From the NCBI GenBank assembly GCA_025738555.1, contig JAOVFP010000014.1:2108001-2172000 (forward strand): 64,000 nt of DNA, in the 5' to 3' direction. This DNA comes from Cyathus striatus. Its lineage: Eukaryota; Basidiomycota; Agaricomycetes; Agaricales; Nidulariaceae. Made by a program: the position numbers and the translations under genes. The notes below the pieces were generated by a model that did no database searches, was not told the DNA's origin, and saw nothing but the letters and a program-made list of their open reading frames with translations. Shown here piece after piece: positions 12,424 to 23,957 of the stretch (position 1 is the stretch's first letter; the number at the start of each line of letters is the position of its first letter).

Positions 12424-15383
12424 CTACAGATGCATGTTAGTGTAAATATATAAATAAAGAAATAGGGCCGACAAGCGGCAGGGCCCACTACCTCCTTATT
12501 TAACTGAAATTCACGATGACTTAACTGGCTGTGAACTAACGTCAATGTCTCTTGGAACTATATAGCTAAGTCAATGAAAATAAATGTAATAAATAAAGGG
12601 GCAAATTTGTTGAGCAAGTTTCAAGGTCTACATTACATTTTGTTTGATCAAAGATATTAGTAGAACGGACAATGACATGTATCAGTAGGAACGACAATGT
12701 ATAGGCATTCATGTCCTCCAAACTATGTCCCGTTGGAATTCGACACAAAAAGGGTACTAATAGTCGCTTATACGTGCAATACGACATAACACCAAGAGAA
12801 CACTACTGTTCACCCTGTGCTCTCCACCGTTCATCCCATGCGTGTCACCCCTTCATCCAGTCGTTTCAGCCCTTTGACCCATCATCACCCACTGTATCAA
12901 CATTTGGATGCTAAGTCTTCTATCTCTTTCACTTGTGCATTACACGCGTCAGGCAAGGCTAGTGTTACTCCGTCAATGGTATTATAGAGACATGTCTCCA
13001 CGTGCCCTTCATGGGTGGGATCTTTGGGCACTGCAACGGCGAATTTGGATACGATTCCAAATGTGTTTACAGCCCATGCGTATTTAGTTCCTATGCCTAA
13101 GTCTTCAACTTTTGATCGTTTGGTTTCGAAGAAGGCGGTAGATGAGTAGAGGACGGATGATGAAACGGAGTGTGGACTCGCAGTGTATGAGTTCTTGACG
13201 TGCCGAAGGCTAAAAATCTTTTCTTGAATGCACGAATTAACAACTCGAAGTTTCCGATAAGAGTTTCTTGGCGTAACTCGAGAATGAGTCTTTGGTGTAA
13301 TACGTCTACCCTCTTCCAATCAGGTTCTTCCCTTATTTAAACACAAAAAGGAAAGAAATGATCATCAACCTGTTGTGTACATTCTATAGATCTGTTGTCT
13401 ACATTTATATAATAGATTATGTTGCATGTTAACAGCCATAGCGCGTGTGAGGTAATCAAACTAATGATAACACATAAGTTCCATGAATAATCAGCAAGGA
13501 AGGAGGGAAAGATAGAAAAACAGCAAGGAAGTGGAGCGAGAGGGAAGGGAGAATGGAAAGGTCATACTGACAGTAACTACGAACACCACAGTCACTCCAA
13601 ACACAGCACTAATGGTTCCATGAGTACGACCGGTGCCGTCCCCATTGTCGTAGACGCGATAGAGTATGCACCCTACACAAGTATCATCGTATCGCCTATC
13701 CCTGTCTCCAGCTCAACGAACGGAAATGAGTAGAACAACAGACATACCCTCCTAAGTCCTTCCTAAAACCGTTCCTTTTGTCAATGCAGGATTCCTCCTG
13801 CTGGCTGCTTCCTGCATATCGTGTTGTCGAGGATGTTCATATCCCTCGCCGCGTTTCGCATTTAAGTAATGGCCAATCGAGCATAGTCTCGAGATGATCC
13901 TGCTCGTTTCTGAATTGCCAGGGAAGTCAGACGTATTCTATGACAGACCTACAACAATGTCAGCGCGAAACAAAAAAGGGTAAGGATGGAGGAACTTACA
14001 TCTTAGAAGCAGCGGAGGCACCAACAACCTTCTGACTGACCTCTGCCCAAGTACACTCATCGCTCACTACTCAAGCATCACCTGCCCCAACATGCCTTCA
14101 TAGCCAATCCTAACCACAACTCCGTCCCTTACCGTGATTTTGATGGACTGCTGGAAGTGGAGACCCCTGTTAGGAATACATTGAGGTAAGCTGGTTTCCT
14201 CGGGTTTATTAAAGCGCTTGTTGCGCAGTGCTGGGTGTCAGAGTTGGGTGCTGGATAAGTAGGGTTGAGTAGGGCTAAGAGAAAGGTGTGCAAGGACCAG
14301 GAGAATCTTAGCCTAGGGGGCTGTTTGAGTATTTGGGGGGGGGGAGGTTGCCGCAGTATAATTTTATGATCTGGATGGGTGATTAGTGTGTTAGTATCGT
14401 GGTAGAGAATCAATGGTATCAGCAGCATACAGCGTACATTAGGATCGAACACGAACTCTCTCATAACTACTCCTAGCCCCCCCAACTTCGTCATCGAGCT
14501 CCTGCAAAGTCGGGGAATGTAGCTTGTAGATACGACATGCGTCTTATTTTTGAGGTGACAGGGTCCTGTGCTGCCACGGCACTTTCGAGTGCCTAAATTT
14601 CTTTGTGTACTGATGGATGTCCCATACAGAGCCTCTCTTTCACATCATGGTATCGGAACCTCAGGCTGCAGGCTGGCAGACCTATTTGTGTTATTCAAGT
14701 CGAGATGGTGATAGTGGAGGGAAGATCATCAGTGAGCAAGAGGTGACAGCGTTGCTCCAGCGTAGTAGCAATATATTAATAATTACGCCAGTTGTGTGTA
14801 CAGCTAATGATGAATCAATGGGCATCAGTGTATGTGCTATGTGCATATGACAGTACTTATGCACTTGTACATACCTCAAACATTTAACTTGTTCCAACTT
14901 CCTGCTCTGTGGATTTGACAAAGGAGAAGCTTGTAGTCGCCAACATGGTTAAATGACGATGGCAAGGTGATACTAGCGTGACAGAACAGCTACTCGTCAG
15001 AGTCGTCACACAGCCATTGTAGATCAACGATTTGAATCTTGCACTTAGCACTCAGCACTCAGCAAATTTGAAAACACCGTATTTAAGAGCAAAGTGTGAA
15101 AAGCGTAAACAGAGGAAATCAACAGGGAAATATGCGTGAGGAATAAAACAGCGGCAAAATGAGATAAAATCAATATTTACAAGTGCCCTTTGTCACAAAA
15201 TGTCACAAGTGATCGATCAATCTGTCTACCAACCAATCACAGAGCGTAATGGGGCTCCGGCCAATCATATTGCTAGAAAGTGAGATCCCGACCGCGATCC
15301 ACAAATTGACTTATAGGGTAATCCAGAGGTCCCTATAACCCAACTACCTTAAAAGGTAGTGGGAATTAAAGAAATTAACACAC
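12424..15383. other. 2.96-kb intron of the CxC5/CxC6 gene, probably containing an insertion
   Basis: The donor at 15383 and acceptor at 12424 fit the conserved junction MGTT/HCAWEGC, but 2,960 bp is far longer than the usual short introns here. Base composition is more balanced and CpG-richer than nearby sequence. Inverted 10-mers CCCACTACCT (12484-12493) and AGGTAGTGGG (15354-15363) lie near the edges and could be element tips, though no target duplication was found. A 140-aa minus-strand ORF at 12897-13319 has no motif I recognise. Other ORFs here (14129-14494, 14617-14850) are unsupported. Confidence 0.5.
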
Positions 15384-16868
15384 TGTTGTTCCCATTATGA
15401 CTCCATCAATAACAATCATTTTCACTGGAGAAAATTTTTCTTCATTTGTATCTAAAGACTGCTTAGGAGTAGTGGAAGCTGGATCTGAATGAATTCCAGA
15501 AGGAATTACATCTGCAGCTGTTTTATATTTGTGGGTACATTCTGAGCAACTATGCTCAGTAGCAATATATACATTACCATTGGACCCAAGCTTATCATAT
15601 GCACTCCTTGTAATGTCTTTAACTGCAAGGCCATCATCAATAACAAAATTTGATTTTGAGGATTCAGCTACTGTTCTCAAAGACTCCTCTATAAATGCAC
15701 ACCAAATCTGTCTGCAACTAACTTCTTTTGTATCTCCATAAGAATTACTCCAAAACACAGCAAATGCAGATGTAGAAGCATGAAAGCTATAGATTGCATT
15801 TAATACAGATCTTGAGAATATGCGATCAACCCATAGAGTTTTACCAATTTTTATGTACTTTGCATTATTAAGATAGACTTTCTGAGCAGGATTTGAAGAT
15901 ATTTTGTGTCTCTCATGATCAGCATAATATATTGTTTTACAGTTTGAGCAGATTCCAGAAAGTATATAGGCATGACTATTAATCTCAGTCCTACTGATCA
16001 ATGTTACACATGGTATATCTTCATATTTTGATGAAAGTTTAATATTTTTGTTATTGCATTTACTTCCAGCACAACTGACAGAAGCTGGACATATCATTTT
16101 TATAGGCTGTATTTTATTGAGAGAAACAGGTTTAAGATATTTAACAAGTCTTCCATGATCATCATATGATGTTAGTTTCAGAATTTTACTAAATTTGTTT
16201 AGCTTCTTTCCAAGGTTCAAAGCAACTGCATTTTTATTATTAACATTCCAGAAACCAGGTGTTATTTCACTCTCTTTGAAAAGATGCTTTTATTGGTCAC
16301 CAAGCTCATGTATAACTGCATAGCTTAAAGATCATATCCAAGCTGAGATTAAACTTTTTCTTTCAAATTCATTTTCAGGATGCTGTTGTCTTTGGTGTAA
16401 ATTCAGTAACTCTGTATTGCTTGTCATTGTGAATAACAGCATAAGAACAGTTGAAAGTGATATATTTGGGCCAAATTTGCATTCTATAAAGTTGGAAAAG
16501 GTTTTGAAATGAATTTTAGGAAAAGACTGTTCATTTGGACTTGCAGCTGCCATAGGTAGAAAAGATAGCAGGCATAATATAGCAACACCTCTCAGATTGG
16601 AGAATCCAGACTTATAAAGTGAAGTCCACAGATAGATATATTTGTAGTCCAGTGTCAAGCACAGCAGCATAGAGAGAATTTTTAAACTTAAACAATTTTT
16701 CTGAATAAAAGACCAAGAAATCAAAGAAATCATAGAGAGAATTTTCCAAAGTAGAGGAGACTGTTGAAGAAGAGGGCCATATAGCAGACATAGAAGACAA
16801 AAAAAAGAGAAACTAAAAGTACAGTTATAGAAAGACCAAAGTCAAAAAACAAAAAATTGTTAAATCAC

Positions 16869-19194
16869 TTACTTATTGGTGGTGCTCTTGTTACTACCAC
16901 CTTTACCACTACCACCCCTGCTACCACTACCTTTACTGTTACCACTCTTGCTACTACCACCTCTGCTACTACTGCTCTTCTTATTTTTCTGAACTCCAGA
17001 CTGGCACTTACCCCATTGTTCCAAATCTGTGTGAGTAAAACCAGATGTCTTCTGAAGTCCCCAAAGCTCTCTTGTATCCACATCAGTAAGATCCAGATTT
17101 TCAAGCCACTGAGTCATTTCAGGATACTCAGATACATGCCCCATAATGCATGTCCAATTGTAGTAAGATGTGTGTCCATGCTTTCCACCTGTGAAAAATG
17201 AAACTATTTGCTTCTTATTTGGCTTTCCAACACCTTTTATTTTCATTAGTAAATCATAAATCATTAATAAAATATAACAAACTTTGTGGCCAAGGATTTT
17301 CATCAGCTTTCATATTTTGAATGAAAGTATGAACTCTTTCAATCTCCTTATGGAACCTCCAAGCAAAACGAATATCCCATTTTTCAACACCAATTAAATC
17401 AGTGTTTACTTCACAGAAAGTTATGAAGTCCTCTGTGAAGTAATTAAACTCCTCAGAAGAGCTCTTGTTATCAACCTCTGTGGCTGGAGCACTTGGAACA
17501 CTGGTAGAATTTCCCTGATAAGAGGAAACTGGATTAGCCTAAAAGAGAGTTAGTACACATTTTATGCAATAACTAAAAGAAATACCACAGCTAAATAAAC
17601 TATATTTTTATTATCCCTGCTACTCCAGTGCACTTCACCTTGTTTATCAACTACTGAATAGCACCCCAAAATATTCCATTCCTTACTGGCAGTATCATAC
17701 ATGTACATTCATCAGTTTTGGTCTATAACTTACATTAATAAACATATTTTTAACCAATAAATTTATGAGCACTCACTTTTGACAGCTGACATAGGTGTTG
17801 CCACTGCCTTCAAAACATTACCAATTTCATATGAAAATGGGACTGAAATAGTTTTTGGAGGTATCCCAGATTGCTCAGTAGGATTGAAGTCTGGCTCATC
17901 CTGGGTCATGTACAGTTGTACAGTTCCACTGACTGGTGAGTGAGAGGGAGTAGTAGGATCAGCTATATCTGCCCAGTTGTCGACATTTCCAATTGCATTT
18001 CCATGCAATATACCTCCTACTAATTTATAAGAAATTATTCAACCAAAATAATTAGAATATACCTGAAACTTTAGATGAACCTTGCAATATTTCTTTAGAC
18101 CATACTGGACTAGGGCTTCTTATAACAATATCTGAAAACAATGAATAAGCTTTAATTTTTAAAAATAATTATTGCATACTGCTTTTCTTTGTTGGGGTGG
18201 TGGGGTTGCTGATAACCATATTTTCATCCTTGTTACCTCCTTTATTTTCCCTTCCCTTCCCTTTCCCTTTCAGTTTAATAGAGACTGCCCCTTCCTCTAT
18301 TTCAATTTCCCCTTCCCCTTCCTGTTCTACACCTTCCTCACCTTCCTCACCTTCCTCATCTTCCTCATCTTCCTCACCTTCCTCACTCTCTCCTCTTCCA
18401 CTCTCTCCTCTTCCACTCTCCAAACCACTATCAACATACTCCCCACTTCCTTCATCTGCTTCACTACTCTTCCCACTCTCCTCCTCTTCAACTCTATCGT
18501 CCTCTGTGCCAGAACCTTCCTCCTCAGTTACCACTTTACTGTCATCTCCTTCTCTGATTGTGTCAATATTATCATCAATCTCAGAAGGTGTTCGGCTCGA
18601 AGTAGGACTCTCAGCTGGAGTGGGAGCTTTTGGCTTAGCTGTGGACTCAGTAGCCTTAGGTTTAGGTTTAACTGCAGACTTTGTAGCCTTGGGTGGAGCA
18701 ACAGACACATGTGCATCTTTCAAGTACTTCATGGCACTGTAAAATTGTAAGTAATGGTGTCAATGATGTCACATAACAAAGAATAAAGAGTGTTACTCAC
18801 CCTGCAATCTGTTTCTCAGCTGTAGCCTTAGCAGCTTCATCCATCTCATTTTTGTTGGCAGATGTTATCCTAAATGTTGAAAACAGTGAGACAGTGAGAG
18901 CTGGGAAGTACATGAACAGACAACAAACCTTCCCTGTACTGCTTGCTTCCCTTTCTGTTTCCTACCCTGCACACTTTTTCCACCTCTACCAGATTGTACA
19001 GTATCATTGGTTTCTTCTACTGCTGGCTTCTTGGTAGCAGGCTCTTGTGTGGTATCAACAGTGGACTGAGTGCACTTGCGAGATTTACGGTTGAAAAGGT
19101 CTGGGTCTCGAGGTTTCCCACTGCAAGAACAAGGTGGGGAAACCTGAATGCCAGTATTGTCGGTGTTGGCAGTATTGGCAGTGTTGCTCAACAT
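16869..19194 (-). CDS. Unrecognised multi-exon protein, acidic and Lys/Ser-rich
   Basis: Joined by eye from about six exons. The N-terminus starts at 19194 (MLSNTANTANTDNTG), with basic stretches around KPRDPDLFNRKSRK and GRKQKGKQ. A short exon follows (ITSANKNEMDEAAKATAEKQ). The next exon (18732 to about 18175) is KPKP-rich and then strongly acidic (long Glu/Asp runs). After a small exon near 18008-17763 comes EFNYFTEDFITFCEVN (about 17500-17300). The last exon contains YYNWTCIMGHVSEYPEMTQW and LWGLQKTSG and ends in a Gly/Ser/Lys tail. No catalytic domain is evident. It lies just upstream of the CxC5/CxC6 gene on the same strand and may belong to the same element or be an independent repeat family. 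Exon edges are approximate. Confidence 0.5.
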
Positions 19195-19540
19195 TGGTTG
19201 TGGTGTAGATAGGTAGATAGGTGGTGGTTGTGATTAGAGCAGAGACAGTGGGATCATCAATGAGCAATGATCAGATATGGCATGCTATTTGCAAGTGACA
19301 TGCACCATGTTCACCAGCACTCCATGTCAAACTCATTGGCAGCCCATCACACTTCAGTGATGTAGCACAAATGCAGTGCATTTATCAATATAAAGCAAGG
19401 TCTCTACATTTTATGTTCTCACAAATCATAGTTGTAAGACTAAAATTATATTGGCATACAAATATACATGTATAACTAAACTACTATTAAAAAATAGCCA
19501 CTGCTTGATGCCCAACAAGACAACAGCAGTGGTAGCAGCA
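19195..19540. other. Intergenic, nothing recognised
   Basis: About 350 bp with no motif or ORF that I can support, upstream of the minus-strand gene and before the CT-rich satellite. Confidence 0.4.
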
Positions 19541-20164
19541 GTAGAAGAGGAGGAAGAGGAAGAGGAAGAGGACTCCCTCACTCTCCTCTCCCCTTGCTGT
19601 TGTCCCCCCACTCTTATCCCGCCTTCCTCTCTTCCTCTCTCACTGTTCTCCAGCCTCGCTTTCCTCTCCCACTTTCCTCCAGCCTCATCCCCCCCTGCTT
19701 TCCTCCCACCTTGCTCTCCTCCTCCCTTGCTCTCCTCCTCCCTTGCTCTCCTCCTCCCTCACTCTCCTCCTCCCTTGCTCTCCTCCTCCCTCACTCTCTC
19801 CTCCTCCCTTGCTCTTCTCCTCTCTCACTCTCCTCCTCCCTCACTCTCCTCCTCCCTTGCTCTCCTCCTCTCTCACTCTCCTCCTCCCTTGCTCTCCTCC
19901 TCCCTTGCTCACCTCTCCTTCCACCTCGTTCTCCTTCTGCCTCATTCTCCTTCTGCCTCATTCTCCTTCTGCCTCATTCTCCTTCTGCTCCACCCTCCTC
20001 CCCCCATGCTCTCCTCCCCCTTCGCTCTCCTCTCCCGTCGCTTTCCTCCCCTCTCACTCTACTCTCCCTTCGCTCTCCTCCCCCTCGCTTTCCCCTCCCA
20101 TTGCTTTTCTCCCCTCTTGCTCTCCTCTCTCCTTGCCCTCCTCTCTCCTCACCCTCCTCTCTCC
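19541..20164. repeat. CT-rich satellite, CTCCTCCCTTGCTCT-type units
   Basis: A GAGGAAGAG tract is followed by degenerate 15-30-bp units of CTCTCCTCCTCCCTTG. The array continues after 22587 (TCTCTCCTTGCCCTCC), so the palindromic element 20165-22587 has inserted inside it. All ORFs here are Pro/Leu/Ser repeats and are not genes. Confidence 0.9.
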
Positions 20165-20183
20165 CATAAGTGTCAGCCATCAT

Positions 20184-20244
20184 GATCATTTTTTGCCCTG
20201 GTAAAAAGATCACCACAATCATTTTACCAGGGCAAAAAATGATC
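20184..20244. repeat. Subterminal hairpin of P2
   Basis: GATCATTTTTTGCCCTGG and its complement CCAGGGCAAAAAATGATC form a stem of about 23 bp around a loop of about 15 bases. The right end of P2 lacks this hairpin, so it was either lost there or gained here. Confidence 0.9.
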
Positions 20245-20680
20245 GCTTAGGTGATCAAATGTGATCATTTACCATAGAACTAGCAGAATATTACTATGCT
20301 CAAATGTGATCATTTACTATAATACTAGCAAAATATTCCCATGCTCAAATGTGATCATTTACTATAATACTAGCAGAATATTCCCATGCTCAAATGTGAT
20401 CATTTACATAGGACTAGCTAATTGCTTGTGCTCAAATGTGATTATTTACTATAATACTAGCAGATTGTTCCCATGCTCATATCTGATCATTTACAATAGA
20501 ACTACCACAGTATTCACATACTCAAATGTGATCATTTACAATAATACTAGCAGAATATTCCCATGCTCAAATATGATCATTTATGATAGGACTAGCAGAT
20601 TGTTCCCACACTCAAATGTGATCATTTATTAAAATATTAGCAGAATATTCCCACACTCATAAGTGATCATTAGGTTATGC
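20245..20680. repeat. 45-bp tandem repeat, left arm of P2
   Basis: Nine or so copies of a 45-bp unit with ATACTAGCAGAATATTCCC and GCTCAAATGTGATCATTTAC. It is inverted at 22045-22560. The GTGATCA motif is shared with the otherwise unrelated P1 unit. Confidence 0.9.
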
Positions 20681-20696
20681 AGGTGGCATAATAGGT

Positions 20697-21080
20697 TGTC
20701 ATGTATGTCACATATGTCACACTTTGTCACACTTTTAAACACGTCACACATTTAGATATGTCATACATGTCACACTTTTTCACCACATATCACACTTTTA
20801 CATATGTCACATTTTGTCATGTATATCACACTCTTACATATATCACACATTTACATATGTCACATATTCCACATTTGTCTTGTTGTTTATAGCTGTCACA
20901 CTTCACACATTTGCTTGTATGATACTCCTGTCATGTAGTCACATAGGTTATATTTCCAAATTCATGTCACATAACATCTGTTACAACCATTATATTCATG
21001 ACATGTATCATACATCTCTTATGTGTTAATATTACACCTGTTATATTCTCACATTTGTCACACATATCACACTTCCTTCT
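20697..21080. repeat. TGTCAC short-repeat array, left arm of P2
   Basis: Repeats of TATGTCACAC and ATGTCACACTTTT, comparable to the arrays in P1. The inverted partner is at 21735-22030. Confidence 0.85.
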
Positions 21081-21734
21081 CATATCACTTGCTTGTCATA
21101 GTACTCTCCTTGTCAAAGAATAAAATTGCACTTTTACTTTCATTTGCACACCCCACAGTCACACAGGCCCTACACACATATTATACATGTCACATGAAAA
21201 GGTCACATGAAAAGTGCTCACTAAGTGATTCATGTGCATTACAAATTATATGACAAAGGCACTTGACTACTTTATAAAAATCACATTTTCTCTTACTGTT
21301 TACCTGTATTGGTTGAATTCAACATTCATAGCACTAGACTGAAATCACATTGTGTCAACACTACTTTCTGGTAATCACAATGTTATGTTTTAATAAGACA
21401 GTCAGATTCTATAGTAGACATAACTGTACTTACATACTAATTTTGTCTAACTAACCTTAATATGTATTCTGTAGCTTCATCACATGTTACCTGGTCTGGT
21501 TATGTTGACTTATCTATATCTTCCATTCAATTATTACTTCTATTGTCACATCACTTATATCTTTGTCACACTTTCTATCAGCCAATCAGATGTTTTTCTT
21601 CACTGACCAATGGGCTATATGATATCTTGTGTCTCTCTTAACAGTGCCCACTACTATTCAATTTTCATTGTTACAGAATTGCAAATATCTGCTGTGTGAT
21701 TCTTTCATCACATTTACCATCAAATTTTGAAACA

Positions 21735-22030
21735 TAAAATGTGACATATATAAAAGTGTGATATGTGGTGAAAAAGTGTGACATGTCTAAATGTGTGATG
21801 TGTCTAAAAGTGTGACATAAGTAAAGGTGTGACATATGTGACAACGTGTGACATATTTGACAATGTGTGGCATGTGTGACAATGTGTGACATGTGTGACA
21901 ACGTGCGACATATTTGACAATATGTGACATGTGTGACAATATGTGACATGCGTGACATGTCAAAAAGTGTGACGTGTTTAAAAGTGTGACATGTCTAAAA
22001 GTGTGACATATGTGACATACATGACAACCT
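21735..22030. repeat. TGTCAC short-repeat array, right arm of P2
   Basis: GTGTGACATATGTGACAACG-type units, the complement of the left-arm array, with a more regular period of about 19-20 bp. Confidence 0.85.
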
Positions 22031-22044
22031 ATTATGCCACCTGC

Positions 22045-22560
22045 ATAACCTAATGATCACTTATGAGTGTGGGAATATTCTGCTAATATTTTAATAAATG
22101 ATCACATTTGAGTGTGGGAACAATCTGCTAGTCCTATCATAAATGATCATATTTGAGCATGGGAATATTCTGCTAGTATTATTGTAAATGATCACATTTG
22201 AGTATGTGAATACTGTGGTAGTTCTATTGTAAATGATCAGATATGAGCATGGGAACAATCTGCTAGTATTATAGTAAATAATCACATTTGAGCACAAGCA
22301 ATTAGCTAGTCCTATGTAAATGATCACATTTGAGCATGGGAATATTCTGCTAGTATTATAGTAAATGATCACATTTGAGCATGGGAATATTTTGCTAGTA
22401 TTATAGTAAATGATCACATTTGAATGTGAACAATCAGCTAGTTCTATGTAAATGATCACATTTGAGCATGGGAATATTCTGATAGTATTATAGTAAGTGA
22501 TCACATTTGAGCATAGTAATATTCTGCTAGTTCTATGGTAAATGATCACATTTGATCACC
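22045..22560. repeat. 45-bp tandem repeat, right arm of P2
   Basis: Inverted counterpart of 20245-20680 with about eleven units, so the arms have drifted in copy number. Confidence 0.9.
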
Positions 22561-22587
22561 TAAGGATTACACTGGCTGACACCACTC

Positions 22588-23900
22588 TCTCTCCTTGCCC
22601 TCCTCTCTCCTCATTTTCCCCTCTCCTTGTTCTCCTCTCTCCTTGTTCCCCTCTCCTTGTTCTCCTCTCTCCTTGTTCTCCTCTCCTCACTCTCCTCTCT
22701 CTTCTCTCCTCACTTTCCTCCCCCTCCCCTTGCTGTTCTCCTCCCTTGTTGCTCCCCCCCCTTGCTCTCTCCTCCCCTTCGCTGTTCTCCCCCCTCGCTG
22801 TTCTTCCCCTCGCTGCCCTCTCAAAGTGTGGTGGTGGAAGGTAAGGTGGTAGAATGGAGATCATGGGGTTGTGGTGATGGGGTGGTGACGGGGTGGTGGT
22901 GGTGAATGTGGGCTCAGCAACGTGTGAATGATAGTGGTCGCTTGGTTGAGAGGGAGAAAGGAGGTGTGGTGGTTGTGGGAGACAGGGTGATGGCCTCGGC
23001 ACTGCTGGAGACACATAGGGGGAAGAGAAGGTGGGCAGGTGGTGTTGCGTCGCCATCTTCACGAAACAGTGGAGGGCGGCTAGATGGTACTATTGCTGAC
23101 ACGAAGCAGAGGGAGAGGAAGACAAGAGAGGGGGCAGGTGACATGGTGTTGCCATCTTTGTGAACAGGGGAGGAGCGGCCTAACGATGTGGCACTGTCAC
23201 TGAGAAGAGGAGGGGTGGGTGACGTGGTGCCGCCATCTTTGAGAAATAGCAAACACCTTGGCACCATTGCCAAGGTGATGTGCCGGCAAGGAGAGGAGGA
23301 GGGGCAGGTGACATGGCCCCGCTGCCTTTGTGAAACAGCCAAACAACATGGCACCATTGCCGACATGACAACATTGTCGTCGAGTGAGGTTGGGCATCTA
23401 TGAAACATGGATGACACTGCGGGAACACGAGACAGTGGGACAGTAAGGAGAAAGGAGAGATGGTGTACCTAGTGAGCAGCGATGTTGATGCCACATCACT
23501 GCAGATCTTGAGGGACAGGAGTTGCGGTGTGGGACACGAATGTTGAGGTGACTTGAGGTGGGTGATGAGGTGTTGCTGATGGCGTGTCGGCATTGTTGAT
23601 GCGATGGGAGAGGGTGGGAGAGGGTGGGAGCGGGTGGGAGCTGTGGGCAGTTGTTGCGACACAGAGGGGAAGGGGCTGGGCGACATGGCGTTAACACCTG
23701 CTCTTGCCAGCAGCATTGTTGCCTTCTAAATGCAGGGAGGGGACAAGCATAGAGGGTCCAGAGGGAGGGATGGATGAGGAGGGGAGGAGGGAGGGAGTGT
23801 GCACTGAGCAGTGAGTGCCTGGAGAGTGGTGTGGTGATTGTTGGTGTGGTGATGGCTGATGTGGTGAACACTGGTGGTGAGCACTGGTGACGTGTTGCCC
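22588..23900. repeat. CT-rich satellite remainder and G-rich degenerate repeats
   Basis: 22588-22830 continues the CT-rich satellite. From about 22830 the strand becomes G-rich. Around 23020-23400 it carries diverged units with GGGCAGGTGACATGG, TGGCACCATTGCC and GCCATCTTTG(A/T)GA, suggesting an old tandem array with a period near 80-100 bp. ORFs on both strands are compositional and unsupported. Confidence 0.65.
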
Positions 23901-23957
23901 AGGTATATACTGGTTACCGACAGCCAGACAAGCAGTATACATAGCATGACTTACCAT

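Larger units (their letters stand above)
9100..16553 (-). pseudogene. KDZ-superfamily transposase, CxC5/CxC6 type, multiply interrupted
   Basis: The start is taken at 16553 (MAAASPNEQSF). The exon covering 16220-15384 has Cys pairs (CAGSKC, CSNCKTIYYADH, CSECTHKY) typical of CxC5 and ends at VIDGVIMGTT. A GTGTGT donor at 15383 and TAG acceptor at 12424 join it to HCAWEGC and FCGHH, then YGAKCHVKGC (CxC6). A solo LTR interrupts this exon. After it come GTQACETH, APCGVVIAWSKF, CIDKACVV, VVDSYHY and NTQACEQLNAWLAGF, the likely D, D and E catalytic motifs. The last residues, QKHSKK then WVKISDDIVEDDE, are separated by the foldback element 9149-10747, with the stop at 9100. A frameshift beside the LTR and a TGA in SGLVGL near 11450 show it is dead. 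Confidence 0.75.
20165..22587. mobile_element. Palindromic element P2, GTGTCAGCC-tip family, non-autonomous
   Basis: A 2,423-bp insertion flanked by TCTCTCC (20158-20164 and 22588-22594). The left tip is CATAAGTGTCAGCC; the right tip, read inward, is GAGTGGTGTCAGCC. The arms are inverted arrays of a 45-bp repeat (20245-20680 and 22045-22560), then TGTCAC short repeats (20697-21080 and 21735-22030), around a unique core of roughly 600 bp. A strong hairpin occupies the left subterminal region only (20184-20244). No gene is encoded. The flanks are repetitive, so the duplication is weaker evidence here than in P1. Confidence 0.85.

Noticed and set aside
18172..18750. 192-aa and 181-aa plus-strand ORFs rich in Ser/Phe/Leu
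   Set aside because: Antisense shadows of the acidic exon of the minus-strand gene 16869-19194.
19451..20222. 244-aa, 191-aa and 153-aa Pro/Ser/Leu ORFs
   Set aside because: Three frames of the same CT-rich satellite; composition alone explains them.
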